Assembly: GCF_014192915.1 (NCBI RefSeq)
Contig: NZ_JACHYN010000004.1
Location: 416,249 to 480,248 of the forward strand
Origin: Azospirillum sp. OGB3
GTDB taxonomy: Bacteria; Pseudomonadota; Alphaproteobacteria; Azospirillales; Azospirillaceae
Direction: 5' to 3'
DNA: 64,000 nt
The position numbers and the translations under genes were made by a program. Shown here in pieces: positions 19,742 through 31,754 of the stretch. The stretch's first letter is position 1. Every line of letters begins with the position of its first letter. A model generated the notes under the pieces. It was given only the letters and a program-made list of their open reading frames with translations, made no database searches and had not been told where the DNA came from.

Positions 19742-20035
19742 ATGGACACCGTCACCGAACATCTCGCCTGGATGGCCTGGACCTGGCAGACCGGCGCCTT
19801 CTTCGCCGTCATCGCCGGGCTGCTGACCCTGCTGACCGTCCTGGCGCTCAACCGGCCGGAGGTCGCACGCCCCGGCGTGCTCGGCATCACCACGACGCGC
19901 GGCGACCGGCTGTTCATCACGCTGCTCGGCAGCGCCTTCATCCACCTCGCCTGGCTGGGGCTGGTGGGCGGGGAGGTGCACTACGCGACCGCGCTTTCGC
20001 TTCTCTACGCCGCGGCGGTCTTCCGCTGGGTGTGA
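19742..20035 (+). CDS. glpU: Small integral membrane protein GlpU (DUF2160 type)
   Basis: A 97-residue protein with about three hydrophobic segments: FFAVIAGLLTLLTVLAL, LFITLLGSAFIHLAWLGLV and a C-terminal one ending FRWV. It matches in position and type the DUF2160 membrane protein always found between the permeases and the binding protein in rhizobial glycerol operons. Its role in transport is not established. It could be an accessory subunit or an assembly factor. ATG 19742 has GGGAGGGAGGACGCCGCC before it. glpV starts 58 bp after the stop. Confidence 0.88.
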   Translation: MDTVTEHLAWMAWTWQTGAFFAVIAGLLTLLTVLALNRPEVARPGVLGITTTRGDRLFITLLGSAFIHLAWLGLVGGEVHYATALSLLYAAAVFRWV

Positions 20036-20093
20036 CGGCCGGCCTGTGTCGGCCGGAACGGGCCTATAACAATGGAAACGGGAGGAATAAACG

Positions 20094-21848
<1,755 letters not shown>

Positions 21849-21863
21849 TGCGATGACTTGAAT

Positions 21864-22000
21864 CCCTCTCCCGTCCCGGGAGAGGGTGGCCCGAAGGGCC
21901 GGGTGAGGGTCGTTCGAGGATCAAGGTGCTGATCCTTGCCAGTACCCTCACCCTCCCACGCTAACGCGTGGGTCCCTCCCTCTCCCGGGACGGGAGAGGG
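21864..22000. repeat. Nested REP-like palindromic element between glpV and glpK
   Basis: The 23-bp unit at 21864-21886 (CCCTCTCCCG-TCC-CGGGAGAGGG) is itself palindromic and recurs inverted at 21978-22000. Between them GGGTGAGGGT (21901) pairs with ACCCTCACCC (21944). Smaller hairpins are GGCCC-GAA-GGGCC (21889) and CCCACGC-TAAC-GCGTGGG. The RNA would fold into a long branched structure, which could stabilise the transporter mRNA or reduce read-through into glpK. A related 20-bp palindrome occurs at 63751. Confidence 0.8.
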
Positions 22001-22027
22001 GAAAGAAGAAAGACCATAGGAAAGACC

Positions 22028-23533
<1,506 letters not shown>

Positions 23534-23545
23534 GGGACGGGAACC

Positions 23546-24319
23546 ATGACTCTGTTGGGCGAGGATCTGCGCGGCAAGCGCGTGCTGGTGACCGGCAGCA
23601 GCCGGGGCATCGGGGCGGCGGTGGGCACCGCCTTCGCCAGTCTGGGCGCGCGGGTGGCGCTCCACGGATCAGGCAATGGTGATGCGGCGGCCCGGCTGGC
23701 GCTCGCCCTCACGGCGGGCGGGACGGAGGTCTATGCCGTCAGCGGCGACTTCCGCGACCCGCGTGCCGTGGAGTCGGCGGTGGACGCGGCGGTGCAGGCG
23801 CTGGGCGGGCTGGACATCCTCGTCAACAACGCCGGCACCATGGTCGGGCGGGTGCCGCTGGAGCGGATCGGCGACGATTTTCTGGACGAGGTGATCGACC
23901 TCAACCTGCGCTCCGTCGTCGTGGCCTGCCGGCGCGCCCTGCCGGCCTTGCGCGCCGCCGGGGGCGGGGCCATCGTCAACACCGTCTCCATCTCCGCCCG
24001 GACCGGGGGCAGCCCCGGCTCCTCGATCTACAGCGCGTCGAAGGCCTTCGTGTCGACCTTCACCCGCTCCCTGGCGGCGGAGCTGGCGCCGGACCGCATC
24101 CGCGTCAACGCCGTCTCGCCCGGCACCATCGACACCGATTTCCACCAGCGCTACTCCTCGCCGGAGAAGCTGGCGGCGACGGCGGCGCGCATCCCGCTGG
24201 GCCGGCTGGGCACGGCTGAGGACTGCGTCGGCGCCTATCTGTTCCTGGCGTCCGAGGCGCTCAGCGGCTACATCACCGGGCAAGTCATCGAGGTGAACGG
24301 CGGCCAACTCATGGCGTGA
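23546..24319 (+). CDS. Short-chain dehydrogenase/reductase in the glycerol operon
   Basis: A classical 257-residue SDR that uses NAD(P)(H). The cofactor motif TGSSRGIG is near residue 17, NNAG near 95 and the catalytic YSASK near 158, with a serine of SISARTGGS before it. The C-terminal VNGGQLMA is typical of FabG-like members. It lies 12 bp after glpK, so it is probably co-transcribed and may oxidise a polyol or reduce a triose-like product. The substrate cannot be read from the sequence. The last 11 bases overlap the convergent ATPase gene. Confidence 0.9.
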   Translation: MTLLGEDLRGKRVLVTGSSRGIGAAVGTAFASLGARVALHGSGNGDAAARLALALTAGGTEVYAVSGDFRDPRAVESAVDAAVQALGGLDILVNNAGTMVGRVPLERIGDDFLDEVIDLNLRSVVVACRRALPALRAAGGGAIVNTVSISARTGGSPGSSIYSASKAFVSTFTRSLAAELAPDRIRVNAVSPGTIDTDFHQRYSSPEKLAATAARIPLGRLGTAEDCVGAYLFLASEALSGYITGQVIEVNGGQLMA

Positions 24320-24875
24320 GCGGACCCGGCGCCGCCAGCCGCTCCAGGACGAAGCGCACCCGCTCCGCCACCGGCGCCTTCGGCAATTCGACCAGTTCGT
24401 AGCCAAGCCGGCGATAGGTTTCGGCCATCGCGTCGTGGGTCGCCACGGCTTCGGACAGGCTTTGCCGGCGCTCGGCATCCTGCGTGAAGATTTCGGGCCA
24501 AGGCGGAGCGATGAAAACGGTCCAGTGGTAGCGGAAGCGCCGGGCCGCCGTCTCCAGATGCGCGGGCACCGGGCGCTTCATCAGGCGCAGATAACCGATG
24601 ACGTCTGGGATGCCGCGGTCGAAGAAGACGGTTCCCGCATGCTCCCGCGCGAGGCGGAGGGAGCGCAGTTCCCAGCACAGCATCAGTTCCGCGAAGGCCG
24701 GCGGGTCGATCCAGGGCCGGGCCGGGCCGCCGATGGCGGTCTGGTCCTGGATGATGGCGCGGCCCGCCTCCACGCTGTGGGCGTAGCCTTCGCGGGCCAG
24801 CGCGTCGATCAGGGTACTCTTTCCAGAGCCGGGGCCACCCGTGACGACGACGAAGCGGCGCGCGTCTTCGCTCAT
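24309..24875 (-). CDS. P-loop ATPase/kinase-like protein (AAA_28 type)
   Basis: A soluble protein of 188 residues with an N-terminal Walker A, TGGPGSGKSTLIDAL, near residue 12. The segment VFFDRGIPDVIGYLRL fits the acidic second motif of small nucleotide kinases. It resembles predicted ATPases of the AAA_28 family, in which the pattern VEAGRAIIQDQ is typical. The substrate is unknown. ATG 24875 gives MSEDARRFVVVTGG; the frame runs further upstream but reaches into the divergent gene's promoter region. The 3' end overlaps the SDR gene by 11 bp on the opposite strand. It diverges from the flavodoxin-like gene with 49 bp between starts. Confidence 0.82.
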   Translation of the reverse strand: MSEDARRFVVVTGGPGSGKSTLIDALAREGYAHSVEAGRAIIQDQTAIGGPARPWIDPPAFAELMLCWELRSLRLAREHAGTVFFDRGIPDVIGYLRLMKRPVPAHLETAARRFRYHWTVFIAPPWPEIFTQDAERRQSLSEAVATHDAMAETYRRLGYELVELPKAPVAERVRFVLERLAAPGPLTP

Positions 24876-24924
24876 GGGACGTCTTCCCGTGTTGTTGATA
24901 CAGTCGCCGTGGAAAGGACGAATC

Positions 24925-25392
24925 ATGCCGCCCAAACGCCTCCTCGTCGTCGCCCATTGCCCGTCGCCCAACACGCGGGCGCTGCTGGACGCCGTGCTGC
25001 GTGGGGCGCGCTCGCCGGAGGTGCAGGGGGTGGAGGTGGTGGCGAAACCGCCGCTGGAGACCGGGCCGGAGGACGTGCTGGAGTCGCAGGGCGTGATCCT
25101 CGGGACGACTGAGAATCTGGGCTATATGAGCGGGGCGCTCAAGGATTTCTTCGACCGCAGCTATTATCCCTGTCTGGAGCGCACGCAGGGGCTGCCCTAC
25201 GCGCTGTTCGTCCGGGCGGGCCATGACGGGACGGGGACCTGCCGCGCCGTCGCCTCCATCGCGACAGGGCTGCGCTGGCGCCCGGTGCAGGAACCGCTGG
25301 TCTGCCGCGGCCCGTACCGCGACGATTTCGCCGCCTCCTGCGAGGAGCTGGGGCTGCTGATGGCCGCCGGGCTGGAGGCGGGGATCTTCTGA
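24925..25392 (+). CDS. Flavodoxin-fold NAD(P)H/FMN reductase-like protein
   Basis: A soluble protein of 155 residues with a flavodoxin-like fold. The N-terminal strand and phosphate-binding loop are RLLVVAHCPSPNTRALLDAV. The conserved block GVILGTTENLGYMSGALKDF and the following DRSYYP are typical of NADPH-dependent FMN reductase and NAD(P)H:quinone oxidoreductase relatives. The electron acceptor is unknown. ATG 24925 has AAAGGACG upstream and yields a start at the first strand, as expected. It diverges from the P-loop ATPase gene and precedes gltA by 123 bp. Confidence 0.82.
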   Translation: MPPKRLLVVAHCPSPNTRALLDAVLRGARSPEVQGVEVVAKPPLETGPEDVLESQGVILGTTENLGYMSGALKDFFDRSYYPCLERTQGLPYALFVRAGHDGTGTCRAVASIATGLRWRPVQEPLVCRGPYRDDFAASCEELGLLMAAGLEAGIF

Positions 25393-25515
25393 TGGCCTAT
25401 GCCCGGCGGAGTGGCATCTATCGGGAGTGCTATTGACGACACCCCCCTTTCATACAGTCTCCTACGTGCAACGAAACAGCGTCACGCCCGATGACGCGTG
25501 CATAAGGAGGGGCCG

Positions 25516-26856
<1,341 letters not shown>

Positions 26857-26871
26857 CGGAAGGCCGGTCCC

Positions 26872-27735
26872 TTACCCCACGGCGATGCGGTAGCTCAGCT
26901 CCCGCATCGCTCCGGGGGCGAGATGCAGAAGCCCCGGCTTGTCCGCGAACTCCCCGTCGAAGTCCGCCGGGGAGGCGTGGCCGTGCCAGGGCTCGATGCA
27001 CAGGAAGGGCGCGCCGGCCGGCTTCGACCAGATGCCCAGCTCTTGGAAACCGTCCCACGAGACGGTGATGGTCGGCGTGCCGGGCGCGCCGTAGCGGACG
27101 AAGCGGCTGGCCGGCCGGTCGAGGATCACCGCGTCCCGCGTGAACAGCCCCTCGTCCAACAGCAGGCGGCGGCCCTCGACGGGCGTCGGCTCCGGCTGCG
27201 GTGCCAGCAGGCCGCCCTCGACGCGGCGGATCGGCGCGGGCTCGTCGGTTTCGAAAAGAAGGTCATGCGCCTCCTTCGGCACACCGTCCTGCAACGGCCA
27301 GAGGAAGGCCGGATGCACGCCAAGCGAGGCGGGCAGCGCCTCATCGCCTGGATTGGTGATGCGGTGGCGGATGGTCAGCCCGTCCGCGTCCAGCTCGAAG
27401 ACCAGTTCCAGCGTGAAGGCGAAGGGATAGATCGCACGCGTCTGCGCGTCGTCGGACAGAGACAGGCGGCAGCGGGTGGCGGTGTGCTCCTCCCAAGCGA
27501 AACGGCGGTCGCGGGCGAAGCCATGCTGTGTCATGCGGTAGGTCCGGCCACGGTGGCGCAGCGTGTCGTCCTTCAGCCGCCCGACGATGGGGAACAGCAC
27601 CGGCGCGTGGCGCGGCCATTCCGGACCGGCCTGCCACAGCAGCTCCCGCCCGTCGAGGGTCAAGGAGCACAGCTCCGCCCCATCGGCCTTGATCGCAGCG
27701 CCGAGGCGCCCGTTGCTGAGCGTGTGCCGGTCCAT
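26872..27735 (-). CDS. Aldose 1-epimerase-like protein (galactose mutarotase fold)
   Basis: A 287-residue cytoplasmic beta-sandwich protein. Family signatures are FPIVGRLKDD near residue 47, QHGFARDRRF near 70, the second histidine in LGVHPAFLWP near 140, and a glutamate in CIEPWHG near 250, which match the substrate-binding histidines and catalytic glutamate of the LacX/YeaD-like branch of aldose 1-epimerases. It interconverts anomers of a free or phosphorylated hexose, and the exact sugar is unknown. ATG 27735 follows AAGGACC. It lies 22 bp downstream of the marC-like gene on the same strand, so the two may be co-transcribed. Confidence 0.88.
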   Translation of the reverse strand: MDRHTLSNGRLGAAIKADGAELCSLTLDGRELLWQAGPEWPRHAPVLFPIVGRLKDDTLRHRGRTYRMTQHGFARDRRFAWEEHTATRCRLSLSDDAQTRAIYPFAFTLELVFELDADGLTIRHRITNPGDEALPASLGVHPAFLWPLQDGVPKEAHDLLFETDEPAPIRRVEGGLLAPQPEPTPVEGRRLLLDEGLFTRDAVILDRPASRFVRYGAPGTPTITVSWDGFQELGIWSKPAGAPFLCIEPWHGHASPADFDGEFADKPGLLHLAPGAMRELSYRIAVG

Positions 27736-27757
27736 GAGACGAGGTCCTTCCTGGGGA

Positions 27758-28405
27758 TCAATGGGGCGGGTAGATGGCTGTGATGCCTTCGATGATCGTT
27801 TGGGCGGCCAGCGCCGCCAGGACGATGCCCAGCACGCGGCTGACCGTGTGGATCACCGTGCGGCCGAGCAGCCTGTTCACCAGATCGGCGACGACCAGCA
27901 GCGCCATGACGCTGCCCACGGCCACCGCGGCGGCGCCCAGCACCAGGCCCTGGCCGGCCAGCGTCGCGCCGTAGCGGTCCATCAGCAACAGCGTGGAGGT
28001 GATGGCTCCCGGCCCGGCGATCAGCGGGATCGCCAGCGGGAAGACGGCGAGGTCGTGGGCCTCCTCCTCCGTCCGGGCGTCGTCGGCGGTGCGCTCCTTG
28101 CGCTCGGCCCGGCGCTGGAACAGCATTTCGAAGGCGATCCAGAACAGCAGCGCGCCACCGGCAATGCGGAAGGCGGGCATGCCGATGGACAGGGCGTTCA
28201 GCACCAGCTCGCCCAGATAGGCGAAGAAGACGATGATGGCGAAGCTGATCAGCGGGCCGCGCAGCGCGATGGTGCGCTTGCGCCGGCTGTCAAAGCCACG
28301 GGTCAGGCCGAGGTAGATCGGGACCAGCCCGATCGGATCGACCACGACGAGAAACACCACGAGCGCGCTGATGAAATCTTCCACGGACGGAACCCCGGAC
28401 GGCAT
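27758..28405 (-). CDS. MarC-family integral membrane protein
   Basis: A 215-residue inner-membrane protein with about six hydrophobic segments. VVDPIGLVPIYLGLT near residue 22 and PLAIPLIAGPGAIT near 125 are the two repeated signatures of the MarC/UPF0056 family. E. coli MarC was once linked to multiple antibiotic resistance, but transport activity is not established, and some relatives are annotated as amino-acid transporters. A charged cytoplasmic loop (RRAERKERTADDARTEEE) divides the halves. The gene diverges from the chemosensory operon with about 170 bp between starts. Confidence 0.88.
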   Translation of the reverse strand: MPSGVPSVEDFISALVVFLVVVDPIGLVPIYLGLTRGFDSRRKRTIALRGPLISFAIIVFFAYLGELVLNALSIGMPAFRIAGGALLFWIAFEMLFQRRAERKERTADDARTEEEAHDLAVFPLAIPLIAGPGAITSTLLLMDRYGATLAGQGLVLGAAAVAVGSVMALLVVADLVNRLLGRTVIHTVSRVLGIVLAALAAQTIIEGITAIYPPH

Positions 28406-28508
28406 GACCCTGTTTGTCGTCCTTTGTTAGCAAAGCCACTGTGGGCGGCCAAGGGGAGCCACGTCGGAAGGGACGCCGAAAAACGCTGATTGCGGACCGC
28501 AATCCATG

Positions 28509-28537
28509 CTGGCGCACGGCGTAGACGTGGTTATAAT
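28509..28537 (+). promoter_or_regulatory. Candidate sigma-70 promoter of the chemosensory operon
   Basis: A perfect -10 hexamer TATAAT at 28532-28537 stands in an AT-rich pocket, 17 bp after a weak -35 CTGGCG (three of six matches to TTGACA). Transcription would start near 28544, about 36 bases before the first gene's TTG. The -10 match is strong for this genome, but the -35 is poor. Confidence 0.5.
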
Positions 28538-28579
28538 CACTTCACAATTCAAATTTTCTCCCCTCCCGGAGCACAGGCG

Positions 28580-28987
28580 TTGAGCAAGACCGTAATCGTC
28601 GTGGACGACAGCAAGCTGTCCCGCATGCATGTCCGCGGCATAATACTTCGGAATAAGCCGGATTGGACGGTCATCGAAGCGGCGAACAGCGTCGAGCTTT
28701 ATGGAAAACTAGACGAAAGTGATATCCATATCGCCATAATCGACTTCAACATGCCGGGCGACAACGGCCTGGAGGCCGCCGCCCGTCTGCTGCAGGCGAA
28801 GCCGGACATCCGCGTCGCCATCATCACGGCCAACGCCCAGGATTCGGTGGTCTCCGGCATCCGCGCGCTGGGCGCCGCCTTCATGCCCAAGCCGCTGGAA
28901 GAGGAACAGATGGCCCGCTTCCTCACCGCCGCCAGCCTGCCGCGCCGCCCGTCGTCCAGCGATGGTGCCGGCGGGGGCATTGGATGA
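28580..28987 (+). CDS. CheY-like single-domain response regulator
   Basis: A 135-residue receiver domain with no output domain. The acidic pair is in VIVVDDSKLSR, the phospho-acceptor aspartate in IAIIDFNMPGDNG near residue 55, and the conserved lysine in FMPKPLE near 107. I chose TTG 28580 because GGAG lies eight bases upstream and the protein then begins MSKTVIVVDDS, a standard receiver start. It is the first gene of the chemosensory operon, 28 bp before the CheC gene. It may be the output regulator dephosphorylated by that CheC, which is an inference from gene order. Confidence 0.87.
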   Translation: MSKTVIVVDDSKLSRMHVRGIILRNKPDWTVIEAANSVELYGKLDESDIHIAIIDFNMPGDNGLEAAARLLQAKPDIRVAIITANAQDSVVSGIRALGAAFMPKPLEEEQMARFLTAASLPRRPSSSDGAGGGIG

Positions 28988-29014
28988 TCGGCACGGTCCG
29001 GCCGGCGCCCGCTG

Positions 29015-29668
29015 ATGGACACGACCACCATGGGCATTGACCCGGCCGGCTTCGATCTGGACGAGCTGGAGCGCGACGCGCTGACGGAGCTCGGCAACAT
29101 CGGCGTGGCCCGAGCGTCCACCGCGCTCAGCCGGATGATCGGCGGGCCGGTGGAGATCTCCGTGCCGATGGTCAGCCTCGTCCCCGGCGACCGGGTGTCG
29201 GGCCTGCTTCGGTCGACGCTGCCGGGGGCGTTGATCGCCGTAACGGAGTGTCTGTCCGGCGCCTTTCTCGGCTCGGCCATCCTTCTGATGCCGGAACGCA
29301 GCGGCCTCCCGCTCGCCGCCGCCGCCCTGCCGCCCGGCGTCCCCAAGGAGGACGCGGCGGAGCTGGTGGAGGAGGCGCTGGCGGAGGTGGGGAACATCGT
29401 CCTGAACAGCTGCCTGTCCTCCATGGGGAACCTGCTGGGCGTCGCGATCGGCACCACCCTGCCGCAGGTCCTGCGCGGCGCGGGGGACGACCTTCTGGAA
29501 CGCTGCGGCGTCGTCCTGACGGCGCAGGCGCAGGCGATCCTGTTCCACGTCACCTTCCGGACTCCGCCCCACGACGTCGAGGGGACCGTCGTCCTGGCGC
29601 TCGACGCCGGATCGGCGGCGGAACTGAAGGCGGCGATCGGGCGCTACATCGGCCGGGTGCTGGCCTGA
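29015..29668 (+). CDS. cheC: CheC-type CheY-P phosphatase
   Basis: A 217-residue CheC/CheX/FliY-family protein. Both copies of the catalytic signature DxxxExxN-x22-P are present. The first is DALTELGN near residue 22, with its proline 23 residues after the asparagine. The second is EALAEVGN near 121, again with the proline 23 after. Two intact sites mean an active CheY-P phosphatase rather than a single-site variant. No CheD gene, the usual CheC partner, is visible. The gene sits between the first response regulator and the MCP. A paralogue with the same two sites lies at 41037-41678. Confidence 0.88.
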   Translation: MDTTTMGIDPAGFDLDELERDALTELGNIGVARASTALSRMIGGPVEISVPMVSLVPGDRVSGLLRSTLPGALIAVTECLSGAFLGSAILLMPERSGLPLAAAALPPGVPKEDAAELVEEALAEVGNIVLNSCLSSMGNLLGVAIGTTLPQVLRGAGDDLLERCGVVLTAQAQAILFHVTFRTPPHDVEGTVVLALDAGSAAELKAAIGRYIGRVLA

Positions 29669-29758
29669 GGCCCGGGAGCCTCCAGCAGTCAACGCAAGCC
29701 AATCAACAAGAGCCTCCGACGAAGACGCACGGGTTCACGGGGCAAGGGGTTTAGGATC

Positions 29759-31732
29759 ATGGCCTTGGTCAAGAAGAAGCGGATCGACACGGCGAACGCC
29801 TCCCGCAACGCGGACATCGGCGAGGATGCGGTCGCGCTTGCCAACGACGACGCTCTGCCCGGTCCGGCCGACAACGCCCTGTCGACCCGCCGCGCGGCGG
29901 AGGTGCGGCGGCGCGCCCGCGCCGGGAACCGGCGGCGCAAGGCGGCGGAGGGCATCGCCGCCGCGTCGAACGAGTTGGCCAGCGGCGTGACCCAGGCCGC
30001 CGCCGCCGCGGAGGAATTGCGCAAGGCGATGGAACAGGTGGCCGCCGGCGCGGAGGAGGCGGCCAGCGCCACCCAGCAGTCGCAGCGGATGATCGACCGC
30101 AGCGCCAGCCTGATCGGGCGGGCGCGCAGCAACGCGGAATCCTCGCTGTCCCGCATCGAGGCGCTGCAGGCGCTGATGAAGGACGTCAGCGGCCAGATTC
30201 TCAGCTCCGTCGATGGGCTGGTCCGCGCCGCCGCGCGGCAGGAAGCCGCGGTCGGCCTGGTCCGCGACCTGGAGCGGCAGGCGGCGGAGATCGGCACCAT
30301 CGTCGAGGGGGTGGCGGTCATGGCCGATCAGACCAACCTCCTGGCGCTGAACGCTGCCATCGAGGCCGCCCGTGCCGGCGACGCCGGGCGCGGCTTCGCC
30401 GTGGTGGCCGACGAGGTGCAGGCCCTGGCCGAGCGGTCTGAGCGGTCCGCCAACGAAATCAACCGCATGGTCGTCCAGATTCAGGAGGCGGTCGGCGCCA
30501 TCGCGGAGAGCATCGTGGCCGGCGCCGATGCATCCAAGGCTGAGGTGGAGCGGGGCCGCCAGATCGCCGGCCAGCTCGACCGGGTCCGTGACGGCATGGG
30601 GGACATCGCCCGCGGCGCGCAGGACACCATCAAGGCCGCGTTGGAGGCCGATTCCGCCGGACGTGAGGCGCAACGCGGCGCCGAAAGCGTGGCCTCCGCC
30701 GCGGAGGAGCAGGCGGCGGCGAGCGAGGAGGCGCTGAAGACGGTCGGCGAGCAGGCCAAGGCGCTGGCCCAGAGTGAGCAGGCCGCCGGCCAGCTGTCCG
30801 ATCTCGCCGACGAGCTGACCGGCAGCACCGATGTCCACCGCGCCGCCAGTGACCTCGCCTCCGCCGCCGAGCAGCTTTCCGCCGCCATCGAGGAAATCAA
30901 CCGCGCCGCCGCCCAGATCATGGCGGCGATCACCCAAATCTCCCGCGGCGCCCAGGCCCAGGGGGCGGCGACCCACCAGTCGAGCAGCGCCATCGCGGAG
31001 ATCGAGGCCAGCGCCCGGCTCAGCCACAGCCGCGCCGAAGAGGCGCTTCAGCGTTGCGTCGGGCTGGAGGCGCTGCTGACCGAGACGCAGGACATGGTGG
31101 GCGCCCTGACCACCGGGGTGGGCGAGGCGGTGGCTGCCAGCCGCCGCACGGTCGAGCGGATCGGCGCCATGGAGCAGATCGGGCGGCGCATCGACAAGGT
31201 GGTTGACGCCATCTCGATCATCGCCATCCAGACCGGTATGCTGGCGGTCAGCGGCTCCATCGAGGCTGCGCGGGCCGGGGAGTTCGGTCGCGGCTTCACC
31301 GTCGTCAGCAACGATATCCGCAACCTCGCCCGCGACAGCTCGGAAAATGTCGAGCGGGTCAAGGACATCGTCCACGCCATCCAGGACCAGATCGGGCGCG
31401 TCCGCCGCGACATCGAGGACATCGGGAGCGAGACGGCGCGTCAATCCGTCCGCCACCAGGAGTTCGCCAGCAGCCTCGCCGCCGCCATCGCCGACCTGCG
31501 CTCCGTGACCTCCGGCAGCCGCGAGATCGTCGAGAACGCCGACGAGGTGCAGCGCGCCGTGGTGGAGGCGCAGAAGGGCGTGGAGCAGGTCGCCGCCGCG
31601 GCCAATCAGGCCAACCGCTCCGCCAACGAAGCGGCGAAAGCCGCGCGGGAGCAGGCGAAGGGTGCCGAGGAACTGGCGGCCGCCATCGAGGAGATCGCCG
31701 CCATGGCCGAAGAACTGCAAGGGGCCGGCTAA
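29759..31732 (+). CDS. Soluble chemoreceptor with two tandem MCP signalling tips
   Basis: A 657-residue, almost wholly helical protein with no signal peptide, membrane segment, HAMP or PAS domain. A canonical hairpin tip ([20 protein letters not shown] near residue 190) is followed by a second, diverged tip ([20 protein letters not shown] near 490). Each is flanked by long Ala/Glu-rich coiled coil, so the chain looks like two fused MCP signalling domains. No C-terminal CheR/CheB docking pentapeptide is present; it ends ELQGAG. It should form a cytoplasmic array with the triple CheW and CheA. The N-terminus MALVKKKRI resembles that of the HEAT protein in the same operon. AGGATC precedes the ATG. 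Confidence 0.92.
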   Translation: MALVKKKRIDTANASRNADIGEDAVALANDDALPGPADNALSTRRAAEVRRRARAGNRRRKAAEGIAAASNELASGVTQAAAAAEELRKAMEQVAAGAEEAASATQQSQRMIDRSASLIGRARSNAESSLSRIEALQALMKDVSGQILSSVDGLVRAAARQEAAVGLVRDLERQAAEIGTIVEGVAVMADQTNLLALNAAIEAARAGDAGRGFAVVADEVQALAERSERSANEINRMVVQIQEAVGAIAESIVAGADASKAEVERGRQIAGQLDRVRDGMGDIARGAQDTIKAALEADSAGREAQRGAESVASAAEEQAAASEEALKTVGEQAKALAQSEQAAGQLSDLADELTGSTDVHRAASDLASAAEQLSAAIEEINRAAAQIMAAITQISRGAQAQGAATHQSSSAIAEIEASARLSHSRAEEALQRCVGLEALLTETQDMVGALTTGVGEAVAASRRTVERIGAMEQIGRRIDKVVDAISIIAIQTGMLAVSGSIEAARAGEFGRGFTVVSNDIRNLARDSSENVERVKDIVHAIQDQIGRVRRDIEDIGSETARQSVRHQEFASSLAAAIADLRSVTSGSREIVENADEVQRAVVEAQKGVEQVAAAANQANRSANEAAKAAREQAKGAEELAAAIEEIAAMAEELQGAG

Positions 31733-31754
31733 CCGGCCGGCGGGGAGACGACCC

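Noticed and set aside
25434..25460. TTGACG as the gltA -35 box
   Set aside because: No acceptable -10 box lies at 16-18 bp, so I did not annotate a promoter.
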